Made by a program: the position numbers and the translations under genes
Shown here: in pieces, positions 8,169 through 15,975 of the stretch
Layout: each line of letters starts with the position of its first letter
Numbering within the stretch: position 1 is the stretch's first letter
The notes under the pieces: model-generated
Databases searched by the model: none
Seen by the model: the letters and a program-made list of their open reading frames with translations, nothing else
Told to the model about the DNA's origin: nothing
Source: Sulfitobacter sp. S190
GTDB lineage: Bacteria; Pseudomonadota; Alphaproteobacteria; Rhodobacterales; Rhodobacteraceae
DNA length: 64,000 nucleotides
Reading direction: 5' to 3'
NCBI RefSeq assembly: GCF_025141935.1
Contig: NZ_CP081125.1
Location: 1 to 64,000, forward strand

Positions 8169-8774
8169 CTACAAGAGTGAAGCGCGGCGCTTTGTTGCGA
8201 GATCGACGTCGAGCAACTTGTACAGCCAGTATGTGTAATCGACGGCCCCATTCAGTTCCGGCGGAAGGCCCTCTGTCTGTTCGAATAGCGTTCGGGCATA
8301 TCCACCAGGAGACGGGATCGGCAGGAGGATGGCGTTGGGGTTGAGCCTGGCAAAAAGGTTGTATTCGTCGCGAATGCCTTCCATGCCGCCGATGAAAACG
8401 GCTGCCTTATAGTTGTGCTCCGACAGCATAGACTTTCGCATGCGTTCCAAACTGGCATCCTGATTGCCAGGTGTTGCCGGTGTTTCGACGAAATTTCCAA
8501 ACTTCGTGTTTTCCTCAGGATAGCGATCCTTGAAGAAAGCACTTTGATAGAGAGTCACAACATCGGGGTAGGAGACGTCATACCGTCTCGCGGCTTCCCA
8601 TATCATCGGCGTGATGGCCGGTTGGCCATCCCACACCAGCAGGTATCTTCCGAGCACAACCTCGATCAGGGCTGATACGGCTTCTTTGATCAAGAATGGA
8701 TCAAAGTCCTCTGATCCGAGGCGACCTTCCTGAGGAACGCTGGCAGAAAGAAAAACTGCGGGTTCATCTGTCAT
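8169..8774 (-). CDS. Stand-alone SLOG-like nucleotide-sensor protein
   Basis: A 201-residue protein; the start ATG 8774 overlaps the TGA of the TIR gene (ATGA). It begins PAVFLSASVPQEGRLGSEDFDP and continues IKEAVSALIEVVLGRYLLVWDGQPAITPMIWEAARR, the Rossmann-like pattern with a glycine-rich loop and PAITPM that I associate with SLOG cluster 3 proteins. A later KAAVFIGGMEGIRDEYNLF and AILLPIPSPGGYARTLFE complete the fold. SLOG domains bind nucleotide ligands; in Thoeris the SLOG of ThsA binds the cyclic ADP-ribose made by the TIR protein. Here the sensor is a separate polypeptide coupled to a TIR gene. Confidence 0.72.
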   Translation of the reverse strand: MTDEPAVFLSASVPQEGRLGSEDFDPFLIKEAVSALIEVVLGRYLLVWDGQPAITPMIWEAARRYDVSYPDVVTLYQSAFFKDRYPEENTKFGNFVETPATPGNQDASLERMRKSMLSEHNYKAAVFIGGMEGIRDEYNLFARLNPNAILLPIPSPGGYARTLFEQTEGLPPELNGAVDYTYWLYKLLDVDLATKRRASLL

Positions 8775-9910
8775 GACAACACATCCTGCAGATTCTGAAA
8801 GGAAGACCCAGCTTTTATCCAATGAAAGCGATCAATGCGTTGGCCAAGCCACTCTAAATGCTCTTGCCAGCTCTCCAGAACACCGACGTGATCATACAAC
8901 AAGGCACATTCCTCTTTGCCTGCATCCAGTACAATCTTATTGATGACCTCAGATGTCGGCACCCCGACGATCGGGTAAACCTGCAACTTTTCACCGGTCG
9001 GGAATGACGCCATGACACGGCGCATCTGACCAGCGTCTCCGAGGTCACCATGCATTTGTTCAACCGCAGTTCTAAGTGAGCCAACAAGACATGATTGCCG
9101 GACGGCCACACTCTTACTGCGTAGACGTTCGAGGCTATCGGCCACCTCATCAAGCACAGTGTCGTTTAGCGTGCCGTTCGCCAAGAAATCTGATTTTTTG
9201 AGCTCGATCGTGTCTGTTACAGACAAGTTTTTGTCGAGCGTGACTCCTGGGAAACCAATACGCAAAATTGAAGCCCTCTTCAAATTTGCTTGTCCAAATT
9301 CCTCTGAGGTCCACCTGCTTTCAAAGTAGGATTTGGTGTCGAGCATGAGCATGACATCGCAGTCACTCATTTGATGCCAAAGAACGTCCTGAAACAACGC
9401 TCCCGGTCTGATTTCGTGGGTATCAAGAAAGACATCGAACTGACGTTGGCTCAACTCGTCAAACAGCTGAAGCGCAACCTCTCGCGACTCTATTCGACGA
9501 TAGCTTAAGAACACTCGGCGCCGACTTGGCACAAGTCCGAGGCACTCTGCGGTCGCGGAGGCTATCCTAGCTGACGCGTTTGGTTCAGTTGATGCCATAG
9601 CATTGAACGGAGATGCTTCTGGCGGCAACTCAACACTGCATCGGTCCAGTGAAGAGACGATAGGGATGATGGGGTCGTAGTCTGTGAGAGCTTCGGGCCG
9701 ATCATATGCCGGCGCTGGATCGTCACCGAAAAACAGACCTACAGAGGCACATTTGGGATTCTTGGTTTTGATTGTCCCACTTCGATCCAGAGCGACTTCG
9801 TCGCCGATCTTCAGATCAAATTCTGACAAATGATCCGTTAGCGCGGTCTCCAGTTCCTTAGAGGCGTTCTCTGTTCGACCGAACATGCAGATTTCATAGA
9901 ATGGCTTCAT
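8771..9910 (-). CDS. TIR domain protein with flanking alpha/beta regions
   Basis: A 379-residue protein in three parts. Residues 1 to about 125 form an uncharacterised alpha/beta region (SVGLFFGDDPAPAY, DYDPIIPIVSSLDR). The TIR domain runs from about 130: RRRVFLSYRRIESREVALQLF, QFDVFLDTHEIRPGALFQ, CDVMLMLDTKSYFESRWTSEEFGQA. SRWTSEEF supplies the likely catalytic glutamate. The C-terminal part (EKLQVYPIVGVPTSEVINKIV, then ECALLYDHVGVLESWQEHLEWL) is a second possible Rossmann-like region. It lies 25 bases downstream of a ThsB-like gene and overlaps the SLOG gene. An NAD hydrolase or cyclase role is expected from the family. Confidence 0.82.
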   Translation of the reverse strand: MKPFYEICMFGRTENASKELETALTDHLSEFDLKIGDEVALDRSGTIKTKNPKCASVGLFFGDDPAPAYDRPEALTDYDPIIPIVSSLDRCSVELPPEASPFNAMASTEPNASARIASATAECLGLVPSRRRVFLSYRRIESREVALQLFDELSQRQFDVFLDTHEIRPGALFQDVLWHQMSDCDVMLMLDTKSYFESRWTSEEFGQANLKRASILRIGFPGVTLDKNLSVTDTIELKKSDFLANGTLNDTVLDEVADSLERLRSKSVAVRQSCLVGSLRTAVEQMHGDLGDAGQMRRVMASFPTGEKLQVYPIVGVPTSEVINKIVLDAGKEECALLYDHVGVLESWQEHLEWLGQRIDRFHWIKAGSSFQNLQDVLS

Positions 9911-9935
9911 TTTGGCTTGCGATCTTTCGGTGCTG

Positions 9936-10307
9936 TTAAGCGAGGATCCGTCTTAGGTTATCCCAGTTCCATCGATAGAGCTGTCCCGCCCCTTTGACTG
10001 GAGTGTATTGTCCATCCTTGTAGCCGATGATCTGAACAATTTTCTTGCCGTGCTGACGCGCCATCGCGATTTCTTTGAGTACTCCGGGCGCACGATATGT
10101 ATCACGACCAACCATCACTAGAACCACGCGTGAGCGTGCTATCGCTCGCGAGGCCTTAGTCTCCCAGCTTCGTTCGGGTGCCGCCTCTTTCAGAGAACGA
10201 TCAATGACTTGAAACGGCGAGTCAGCGCGGCGCGCCTGCATAATGATGAAGTCCTTGAGGCGCCGGTCGTTGTCGAAATCAAAGCTTACAAAAATTGGTG
10301 TTTTCAT
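9936..10307 (-). CDS. ThsB-like TIR domain protein, first gene of TIR/SLOG operon
   Basis: A compact 123-residue protein, about one DUF1863 domain. The strand KTPIFVSFDFDNDRRLKDF opens the fold. DRSLKEAAPERSWETKASRAIARSRVVLVMVGRDTYRAPGVLKEIAMARQHGKKIVQIIGY gives the central helix, the VLVMVG strand and the KEI helix carrying the putative catalytic Glu. It heads the minus-strand operon TIR-like, TIR, SLOG, DUF4062-like. No strong ribosome binding site is visible before ATG 10307. As the smallest TIR-fold unit it is the most likely dedicated signal producer, by analogy with Thoeris ThsB. Confidence 0.82.
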   Translation of the reverse strand: MKTPIFVSFDFDNDRRLKDFIIMQARRADSPFQVIDRSLKEAAPERSWETKASRAIARSRVVLVMVGRDTYRAPGVLKEIAMARQHGKKIVQIIGYKDGQYTPVKGAGQLYRWNWDNLRRILA

Positions 10308-10502
10308 CGCTGGATACTCGAAACTTGAGGGTGTGCTTATGGTATCTCGGATCCCGAATTGAGGCTAGGGTACTTGGCTCAGATGGCTTGTGCGATCCCT
10401 GCATCTGAACTGACGGCGCACAATCTCCAACCAATTCAACTTCCGCTTTCAGGATGCTGCAATGCGGCATCGGTCATTATGACGGATGTGCGCTATGGGC
10501 CG

Positions 10503-11411
10503 TCACTGCCGAAGTTCACTCAGCACATCGACGCGCTCAAGCGCCCGCCTAAGTGCATGGTTCGAAACCCGCACATAGATCTCAGTGGTCCTGAGATTGG
10601 CATGCCCGAGAAGCGCTTGGATCATGCGGATGTCGATGCCCTCTTCGAACAGCAACGTCGCGGCCGAGTGCCGGAACCTGTGCGGGGTCAGATGCGGTGT
10701 AATGTCCAATCGATGCGACAGCACCCGGAGCCGTTTCCGGAAGGTTTGTGACCGGAGGCGACGACCAACCGCGTTCAGGAAGAGCGGCGATTGCAGAGAG
10801 CCGTGCCTTGCGCGATCTGCGCAGTACCGTCGAAACGCCTCCTGCAGCTCCGTGTTCGGCACAAAGACGATCCGCTCCCTGTTGCCTTTGCCGCGCACAA
10901 TCATTTGGGAGGCGTCTGCAGAAATATCACGAATCTTCAGGGTGGTGAGTTCGCTGATCCGCAATCCGGTTACAATCAGCAGCTTAATTATCAGGATCGT
11001 GATTTCCTGATCTGCGGGCCGTGCATTGGTCGGCCCGGTTTCCGACTGCAAGACCGCTTTTAGTGTCTCCCTGTCGATCGGGCGGGGCAGGCGTCGTGGG
11101 ATCCGGACCGAGATGCGAACGTCGGCAAAGGGCGAGGGCAGGGCGCTGTTCCGATCTGCGCGCCAGGCAAAGTACGACTTGAGGGTGACCAGACGCCGCT
11201 CGATGGTCGCTGGCTTGGCGTCCAACTCATCGCGCAGATGGCGGTGGTAGGCGAGGATGTCGTCTTTCGACAACGGATCGGTGAGATGACGATCCTTGGT
11301 GAAGCGCGCGAAGGTGCGCAGATCCTGGGCATAGGCCCGCAGTGTGTGATGTCCGACGCCGCGTTCATCGCGGCAGGCAGTGACGAAGGCGGTGTGATCG
11401 AGATGGGGCAT
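10503..11411 (-). CDS. Tyrosine recombinase/integrase (XerC/D type)
   Basis: A 302-residue site-specific recombinase. The N-terminal SAM-like core-binding domain covers residues 5-95 (HHTLRAYAQDLRTFARF). The catalytic domain carries all expected residues: R151 in VTGLRISEL, K175 in RGKGNRER, H244 and R247 in TPHRFRHSA, H270 in LLGHANLRTTEIY and the nucleophile Y279. There is no arm-binding domain, so it resembles simple Xer-like integrases of genomic islands and transposon-like units. A perfect dyad 78 bases upstream of its start is a candidate target. It sits between the TIR island and the selD locus and may mark a junction. Confidence 0.92.
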   Translation of the reverse strand: MPHLDHTAFVTACRDERGVGHHTLRAYAQDLRTFARFTKDRHLTDPLSKDDILAYHRHLRDELDAKPATIERRLVTLKSYFAWRADRNSALPSPFADVRISVRIPRRLPRPIDRETLKAVLQSETGPTNARPADQEITILIIKLLIVTGLRISELTTLKIRDISADASQMIVRGKGNRERIVFVPNTELQEAFRRYCADRARHGSLQSPLFLNAVGRRLRSQTFRKRLRVLSHRLDITPHLTPHRFRHSAATLLFEEGIDIRMIQALLGHANLRTTEIYVRVSNHALRRALERVDVLSELRQ

Positions 11412-11488
11412 GCTGAACTCCTGGTAAGGTGTTCAGCCAGTTCAACATAGAGGCCGCATCGCATTGAAATCGCCCGAGGAGCGGTAAC

Positions 11489-11507
11489 GATAATGGCCCA
11501 CATTATC
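11489..11507. repeat. Perfect dyad GATAATG-N5-CATTATC, candidate recombination site
   Basis: GATAATG, five bases (GCCCA), CATTATC lies 78 bases upstream of the integrase start. Two 7-bp arms around a short spacer are the shape expected for a Xer-type core site or an operator controlling the integrase. No second copy was seen in the window. Confidence 0.45.
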
Positions 11508-11550
11508 AACCTCTGAGGAGAGAAAGGCGCGGTACCTATGTCTCGCTCGC

Positions 11551-14500
11551 CTACGGTTTCACCACTTTGCCACCGCCGTCACCCAAGATGAAGTCGATCT
11601 CCTCATTAATACCGTCAACGGTGCGCAACCGTTCGATGACGTCCTGCGAGCCAGAGATATAATAGCCGAAGAGAGGGTCCACCTCCAAAACTCCTTCGCG
11701 GCCAAGCTTCTCTTTGGTGACGTGTTGTTCCTCTTCGTCCTTGATCAGCTGAATGATCTCATTCCACTCTTCCTCAGTCATGCGCTCGTGTGTGGTTCTC
11801 ACCAACTCAACAACAACCTTGGAATGGCGCGTCGCGAGTTCCACAAACCGATTAAAACCGCGGCTCTTACTGCGGACAAGAAGAGGCCGCAAATAGCTGG
11901 CATAGGCCCTGATGTGCTTGTTCATTGCGCAGAGCGTTCGGCCAGCCTCGTAAAGCATGTCTAGGTAGGTACGCTCTGAGCACCCGTAGAGCAGGACATC
12001 CCTTTGAATGTCGTCGAGGAGCTGCTCAGCGACGGACAGCTCACCTCTCTGCCTGAAGAGGCGCGCCAGCAGCACCCGATACCCCAAAGCCTCATGTTGA
12101 AATCCGTCGGCGCTTGCTCTGAAGACGGCCGCCATAGTCTCCGACATGGCTTGCGAACTGGTTTTTTCGATATTGGCCAAGGCGCGGATCCGGTTATGGA
12201 TCAAGTCGGGATCCCACCGTCTGGGGTCTCGCTCCGACTCAAGGATCTCCGAGCTTAGCTCGATCGCCTCAGCAAATTTGCCCTCAAGGCACATAATACG
12301 AAGGTTCCGTGTATGAACCCTCTTTTGCAACGCGCTCACCCCCTCCATCGTTGGTTTATTGAGGTGCTTTTGAACAGTCCGCTCGACCGACCGGATTGTC
12401 TTTTTAGCGATCTTGAGATCATTGAGTTCCGTCAGCACTAGTGTCCTGTTGAGCTTTTCCTCAAGCGCAGGTTTTGAGTCCTTCGCATGTTCCTTTTCCA
12501 ACGACTTGAAAAGCTTGTTAGCTCGTTCTAACTCACCGAGATCAAGCAAGGCAAAAGCGCACTCGCGAAGATAGGAGACCCGATACTTCGGATTGAGATT
12601 GGGGTGTGGTTTGCCAAGTATTCGGTTTTCGCCCATCAGCTGCAGAAGCTCGGCCGCGTATTCGAACGCGCCGTGGCGCTTTGCGAGGGACCGGCCTTGT
12701 TGCGGCAAGTCAGCCACATTGCCAAAGGCTTTGTTTCCGTTGATCTCTCGCTGAAAAATCCTCGAGTAGCAGAAGTTAATCACCTCGGACGGGTCACATC
12801 CCAACAAGGAGGGATCGGGTGGTTCCGGGAAAACGTCGTCGGATCCGCGTACAGTCAGGTCTGACACCCCGCTCACGCCATCGACGCAACACACGAGGTG
12901 CCGGATACACTCGCCAAGCAGGAAAATCCGCGATCTACCCCAATGCGGCAAATAGGGGAATTCCTGCGCGAGCAGCTCTTTGCTGTCCTGATTTTTCCAG
13001 AGATTTCTGGCCACGCGCCAATGCGCGACAGCGCGCTCGAATGGATCGACCCGGCGCCACTCATCCTGCACGATGGATCGTATTCCTAGGCTAAGAGTAA
13101 AAATCTTCTTTGCGTTTTCGTCGTCTTGCGGATGCGTGGGGTCCTGCACTTGGTCTGTTATGGGGCAAAGCCGATCTTTGACCTTGTTTTCGAAGGCCTC
13201 CCTTGTAAGTTCCGATACCTTATAGCCATCGGTGCCCTTTGGAGCGAAGAACTGACGCAAACTGTCCAATGCGGGCTCTGTAAGCCAATGCTTAGCTGTG
13301 CTGCAAAAGCGCAGCGCCCGCAACTCGGGGCTTTGCTTCCCGGCCGCCGCACGAATGATGTATGCGACCAGATCATCATGGAAGAGCTCGATGCTTTTTG
13401 GAAGCGGTGCATCTCTACCGCAGAGTGCGTCGAATCCCATGGTTGGGTCGAAATACGCGTAGTTTCCAAAGTTTGAGGCGAAGTAGGCGCGCAGCCGGAT
13501 CATGCCCGGCCAGACGCTCCGCTCATCACTACGTTTTACCGCCTCGTAGTGCCATCTGCCCCGTTTCAGACGAGAACCGCCCTCCTCCGCACGGGTTTCA
13601 TCTCGGTGCGCTTTGTAGTGTTCAAAAAGCTCCCGATAGAACTCAAAACCCGTTTGGGACTTGAGCACTTTGTCCAATTGATAAGATCTGTTGTAGGGCG
13701 CAACTAGAGCAGTGACTGCCGAAGACCGGCCGACCGTGATCACCGAGGCGCAGGCCTCTTTAGAGTGCATGTCTACCGCGCACTTTAAAACCTGATAGAT
13801 CAGCAGTTCTTTCTCGTAAGATTCCTTTTGAAAGGGGATGAAGCAGACGTCAGACACTACCAAAAGGATGCGCTCTCTCCGGATCGCGTCTACCAGCGCT
13901 TTGGGCGTGCTGGCTCTGTCCCCCCTGACGCCCAGCTCAGCGGCAAGCCGTTTCAGTTGGGCGTCGAATGGCATTCCCAAGTCGGACGGTCGGATTGTGC
14001 ATATTTTGCTGAACGTTTTCAGAATTTCGTCGTGCTCTCGTAATAGGTGAGCGATGTAGCTTGCACCCGACCACGGCTCGGCGTCCCAGTGGACCACGCC
14101 GACATCCGACCGTATCGTCAGCCGCGCGAGCCTTCGCCACGCTCCGCGCTCTCCGCCGGAAAGTACCGGTTCGTGCTCGCTGGCCGAGCCTAGGCTGTGC
14201 ATTTCGTAGTTTTGCTTGTGGCTAGATTTGAAGAGGCTGTTTCGCTTGTTTAGCAACAGTCCTGGGTCTGTTCCCGCCTCATCCCTAAGCATCTTGCTGT
14301 CAATAAGCGTGTCGATTCCGCTTGTGGAGTTGCATGCAAAGAGGTCGGGAAGATCGAAGCTGTTCTGGATGCGCTCCCGTGTCTTGGGGTCTTCAAGAGC
14401 GCTTTGGACCCTTCCAGGTTTCGCCTTGCCGTTCAATATCTTTGAGGCGTAGCTACGGGAAATATAATGTGGCTCGTCCTTGTCCTTGTCGGAAAGCGAA

Positions 14501-14604
14501 AACCCCATATCGCCAAAAAGATCGTCGTGTTGATAGGTGCGAACCTGTTTTTGGAAACGTTTGTGGTTACGCCAAACGTAGGAAAGTATCTCTAGATGGT
14601 CCAT
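11551..14604 (-). CDS. Large HTH / STAND-like NTPase / helical-repeat protein
   Basis: A 1,017-residue protein not recognised as a named family. Residues about 1-90 resemble a helix-turn-helix segment (YISRSYASKILNGKAKP looks like an XRE recognition helix). Residues about 150-330 look like a degenerate P-loop NTPase: GVVHWDAEPWSGASYIAHLLREH where a Walker A would be, lacking the usual GKS/T, and RILLVVSDVCFIPF as a Walker-B-like strand. The C-terminal half, from about 640, is helix-rich with repeated Leu/Ala/Arg helices (ECAFALLDLGELERANKLFKSL), typical of TPRs. It is transcribed away from the selD operon and shares its repeat-rich promoter region. A sensor or regulator role is plausible but unproven. 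Confidence 0.6.
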   Translation of the reverse strand: MDHLEILSYVWRNHKRFQKQVRTYQHDDLFGDMGFSLSDKDKDEPHYISRSYASKILNGKAKPGRVQSALEDPKTRERIQNSFDLPDLFACNSTSGIDTLIDSKMLRDEAGTDPGLLLNKRNSLFKSSHKQNYEMHSLGSASEHEPVLSGGERGAWRRLARLTIRSDVGVVHWDAEPWSGASYIAHLLREHDEILKTFSKICTIRPSDLGMPFDAQLKRLAAELGVRGDRASTPKALVDAIRRERILLVVSDVCFIPFQKESYEKELLIYQVLKCAVDMHSKEACASVITVGRSSAVTALVAPYNRSYQLDKVLKSQTGFEFYRELFEHYKAHRDETRAEEGGSRLKRGRWHYEAVKRSDERSVWPGMIRLRAYFASNFGNYAYFDPTMGFDALCGRDAPLPKSIELFHDDLVAYIIRAAAGKQSPELRALRFCSTAKHWLTEPALDSLRQFFAPKGTDGYKVSELTREAFENKVKDRLCPITDQVQDPTHPQDDENAKKIFTLSLGIRSIVQDEWRRVDPFERAVAHWRVARNLWKNQDSKELLAQEFPYLPHWGRSRIFLLGECIRHLVCCVDGVSGVSDLTVRGSDDVFPEPPDPSLLGCDPSEVINFCYSRIFQREINGNKAFGNVADLPQQGRSLAKRHGAFEYAAELLQLMGENRILGKPHPNLNPKYRVSYLRECAFALLDLGELERANKLFKSLEKEHAKDSKPALEEKLNRTLVLTELNDLKIAKKTIRSVERTVQKHLNKPTMEGVSALQKRVHTRNLRIMCLEGKFAEAIELSSEILESERDPRRWDPDLIHNRIRALANIEKTSSQAMSETMAAVFRASADGFQHEALGYRVLLARLFRQRGELSVAEQLLDDIQRDVLLYGCSERTYLDMLYEAGRTLCAMNKHIRAYASYLRPLLVRSKSRGFNRFVELATRHSKVVVELVRTTHERMTEEEWNEIIQLIKDEEEQHVTKEKLGREGVLEVDPLFGYYISGSQDVIERLRTVDGINEEIDFILGDGGGKVVKP

Positions 14605-14667
14605 TCTGCGAACTCGCCTTCCAAACGACTTAAACTGGTCGTTCCTTCAGTCGATGAACGGCAGAGA

Positions 14668-14823
14668 GGAAACTTTCCCGTGTAAGGTAATAATGTTCGA
14701 GGAAAGTCAAAAGTTTCCACAAGAATGTCAAGAAGTTTCCAGTGGGTTTGCGTGGAAACTCGAGTAATTTTGCGTGACTATCGGGGAAATTGAAAGGAAT
14801 TCTACGACAAAGGTCTGGAAACT
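14668..14823. promoter_or_regulatory. Five phased GGAAACT boxes in divergent promoter region
   Basis: The 7-mer GGAAACT or its complement AGTTTCC occurs at 14668-14674 (+), 14712-14718 (-), 14734-14740 (-), 14754-14760 (+) and 14817-14823 (+). Centre-to-centre distances are about 44, 22, 20 and 63 bases, close to multiples of 21, i.e. two DNA turns. They lie between the divergent 1,017-residue protein gene and selD, so they are likely binding sites for a regulator of one or both. Confidence 0.55.
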
Positions 14824-14863
14824 AACGCACATTCCAGAATCTTACGTGCGTCTGCGCGGATCT

Positions 14864-14924
14864 CTAGATGCTGGTAGTAGAGCGGCGGATTTACCAAGCC
14901 GCTGCCCAATAAAACCAGCTCTAG
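14864..14924 (+). promoter_or_regulatory. Long leader hairpin immediately upstream of selD
   Basis: An outer stem pairs CTAGA-(T)-GCTGGT (14864-14875, one bulged base) with ACCAGCTCTAG (14914-14924), 11 pairs. An inner stem pairs AGCGGC (14881-14886) with GCCGCT (14898-14903). Internal loops of 5 and 10 bases and an 11-base apical loop complete it. The structure ends where the GGGAGA ribosome binding site of selD begins, so it could control translation. It does not fold as a canonical tRNA. Confidence 0.5.
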
Positions 14925-14934
14925 GGAGAAGCAA

Positions 14935-15975
14935 GTGCAAGACTTAACAAAATTTTCCGCTGCGGGAGGATGCTCCTGCAAGCTACCAGCTGACCAGCTT
15001 GACGATCTGCTCAACGGGACGAACGCCTTGGCGTTGCTAGCTGACAATGAGTCTGCTGACGACGCGGCGTTCTCCGAACTCGCGAATGGTGACGTGCTTG
15101 TCAGCTCGGTCGACTTCCAGAACCCAATCTTGGATGACCCCTACCTTGCGGGAATGATTGGTGGTCTGAACGCGGTGAGCGATATCTTTGCGTGTGGGGT
15201 TCAGCCGCAATGGGCGGAAGTAATCCTTGCGTTGCCGCAGATCGACAGGGAGACCAAAGTCGCAATCGGCCGTGAGATGATGCGTGGCCTGATGGAGGCC
15301 TGTTCGGGCGTCGGCTGCCAGATAGTTGGTGGGCACACGATAGAGCAGTCCGCACCACTTATTGGTCTTACGGTCCGCGGTACAGCGTGCCCTGAGCAAA
15401 TCAAGCGCAAGTCTGGTGCGCGACCGGGCGATGTGGTCCTGTTGACAAAACCGGTCGGGAATGGGATCGCGGTTGCCGCGCGCCAGGTTGGTTTCCTAAT
15501 CGATACTGATTGGAAAGTGGCTCAGGATATGCTCCTGACAGCGAATTCCGTTGGCAAGGACTTCGGCGCGATTGCGGCTGTTTCAAGCCTGACGGACATC
15601 ACCGGCTTTGGCCTTATCGGCCATAGCTTAGAGGTGGCAATCTCAAGCAATGTGATGATCGAGCTCGACGTCGACGACGTTCCCGCTTTGCCTGGTACGA
15701 GGCGCGCGGCGGAAATGGGTTTTGTTCCGCAGCTCGCCGCGTCGACCTGGGAATTCTCGGAGGCGCAAGTCAGCGGCAAAGAGAATCTGAGCGATGGCGA
15801 GAAGATGCTTCTTACTGATCCGCAAACTAATGGCGGGTTGCTCGCAACAGTCGCCAAGGATGCGGTCCAGCAAGTCATCGAGGTTGCCTCCCGCAACGGC
15901 GTCGAGGCTGTGGCGATCGGCGAGGTTCGCGAACGCGGCGCATATTACTGTAATGTAAGAAAGGGCACGTCATGA
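14935..15975 (+). CDS. selD: Selenide, water dikinase (selenophosphate synthetase)
   Basis: A 346-residue protein starting at GTG 14935 behind AGGGAGA. SelD makes selenophosphate from selenide and ATP, the selenium donor for selenocysteine, selenouridine in tRNA and related products. The N-terminal catalytic loop GGCSCK holds C13 and K16, matching Cys17 and Lys20 of E. coli SelD; the Cys is encoded by TGC, not UGA. DVLVSSVDFQNPILDDPYLAGMI, QIVGGHTIE and the late LLTDPQTNGGLLA are family motifs of the AIRS/PurM-like ATP-binding fold. It is the first of three genes joined by ATGA overlaps. No selA, selB, selU or selenoprotein was seen in the window. Confidence 0.93.
   Translation: MQDLTKFSAAGGCSCKLPADQLDDLLNGTNALALLADNESADDAAFSELANGDVLVSSVDFQNPILDDPYLAGMIGGLNAVSDIFACGVQPQWAEVILALPQIDRETKVAIGREMMRGLMEACSGVGCQIVGGHTIEQSAPLIGLTVRGTACPEQIKRKSGARPGDVVLLTKPVGNGIAVAARQVGFLIDTDWKVAQDMLLTANSVGKDFGAIAAVSSLTDITGFGLIGHSLEVAISSNVMIELDVDDVPALPGTRRAAEMGFVPQLAASTWEFSEAQVSGKENLSDGEKMLLTDPQTNGGLLATVAKDAVQQVIEVASRNGVEAVAIGEVRERGAYYCNVRKGTS

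Noticed and set aside
14821..14934. tRNA-like look of the selD leader (GGTAG...GAGC, then a stem near AGCGGC)
   Set aside because: No T-arm GGTTCGA, no 7-base anticodon loop and no acceptor stem. It folds better as one long hairpin.
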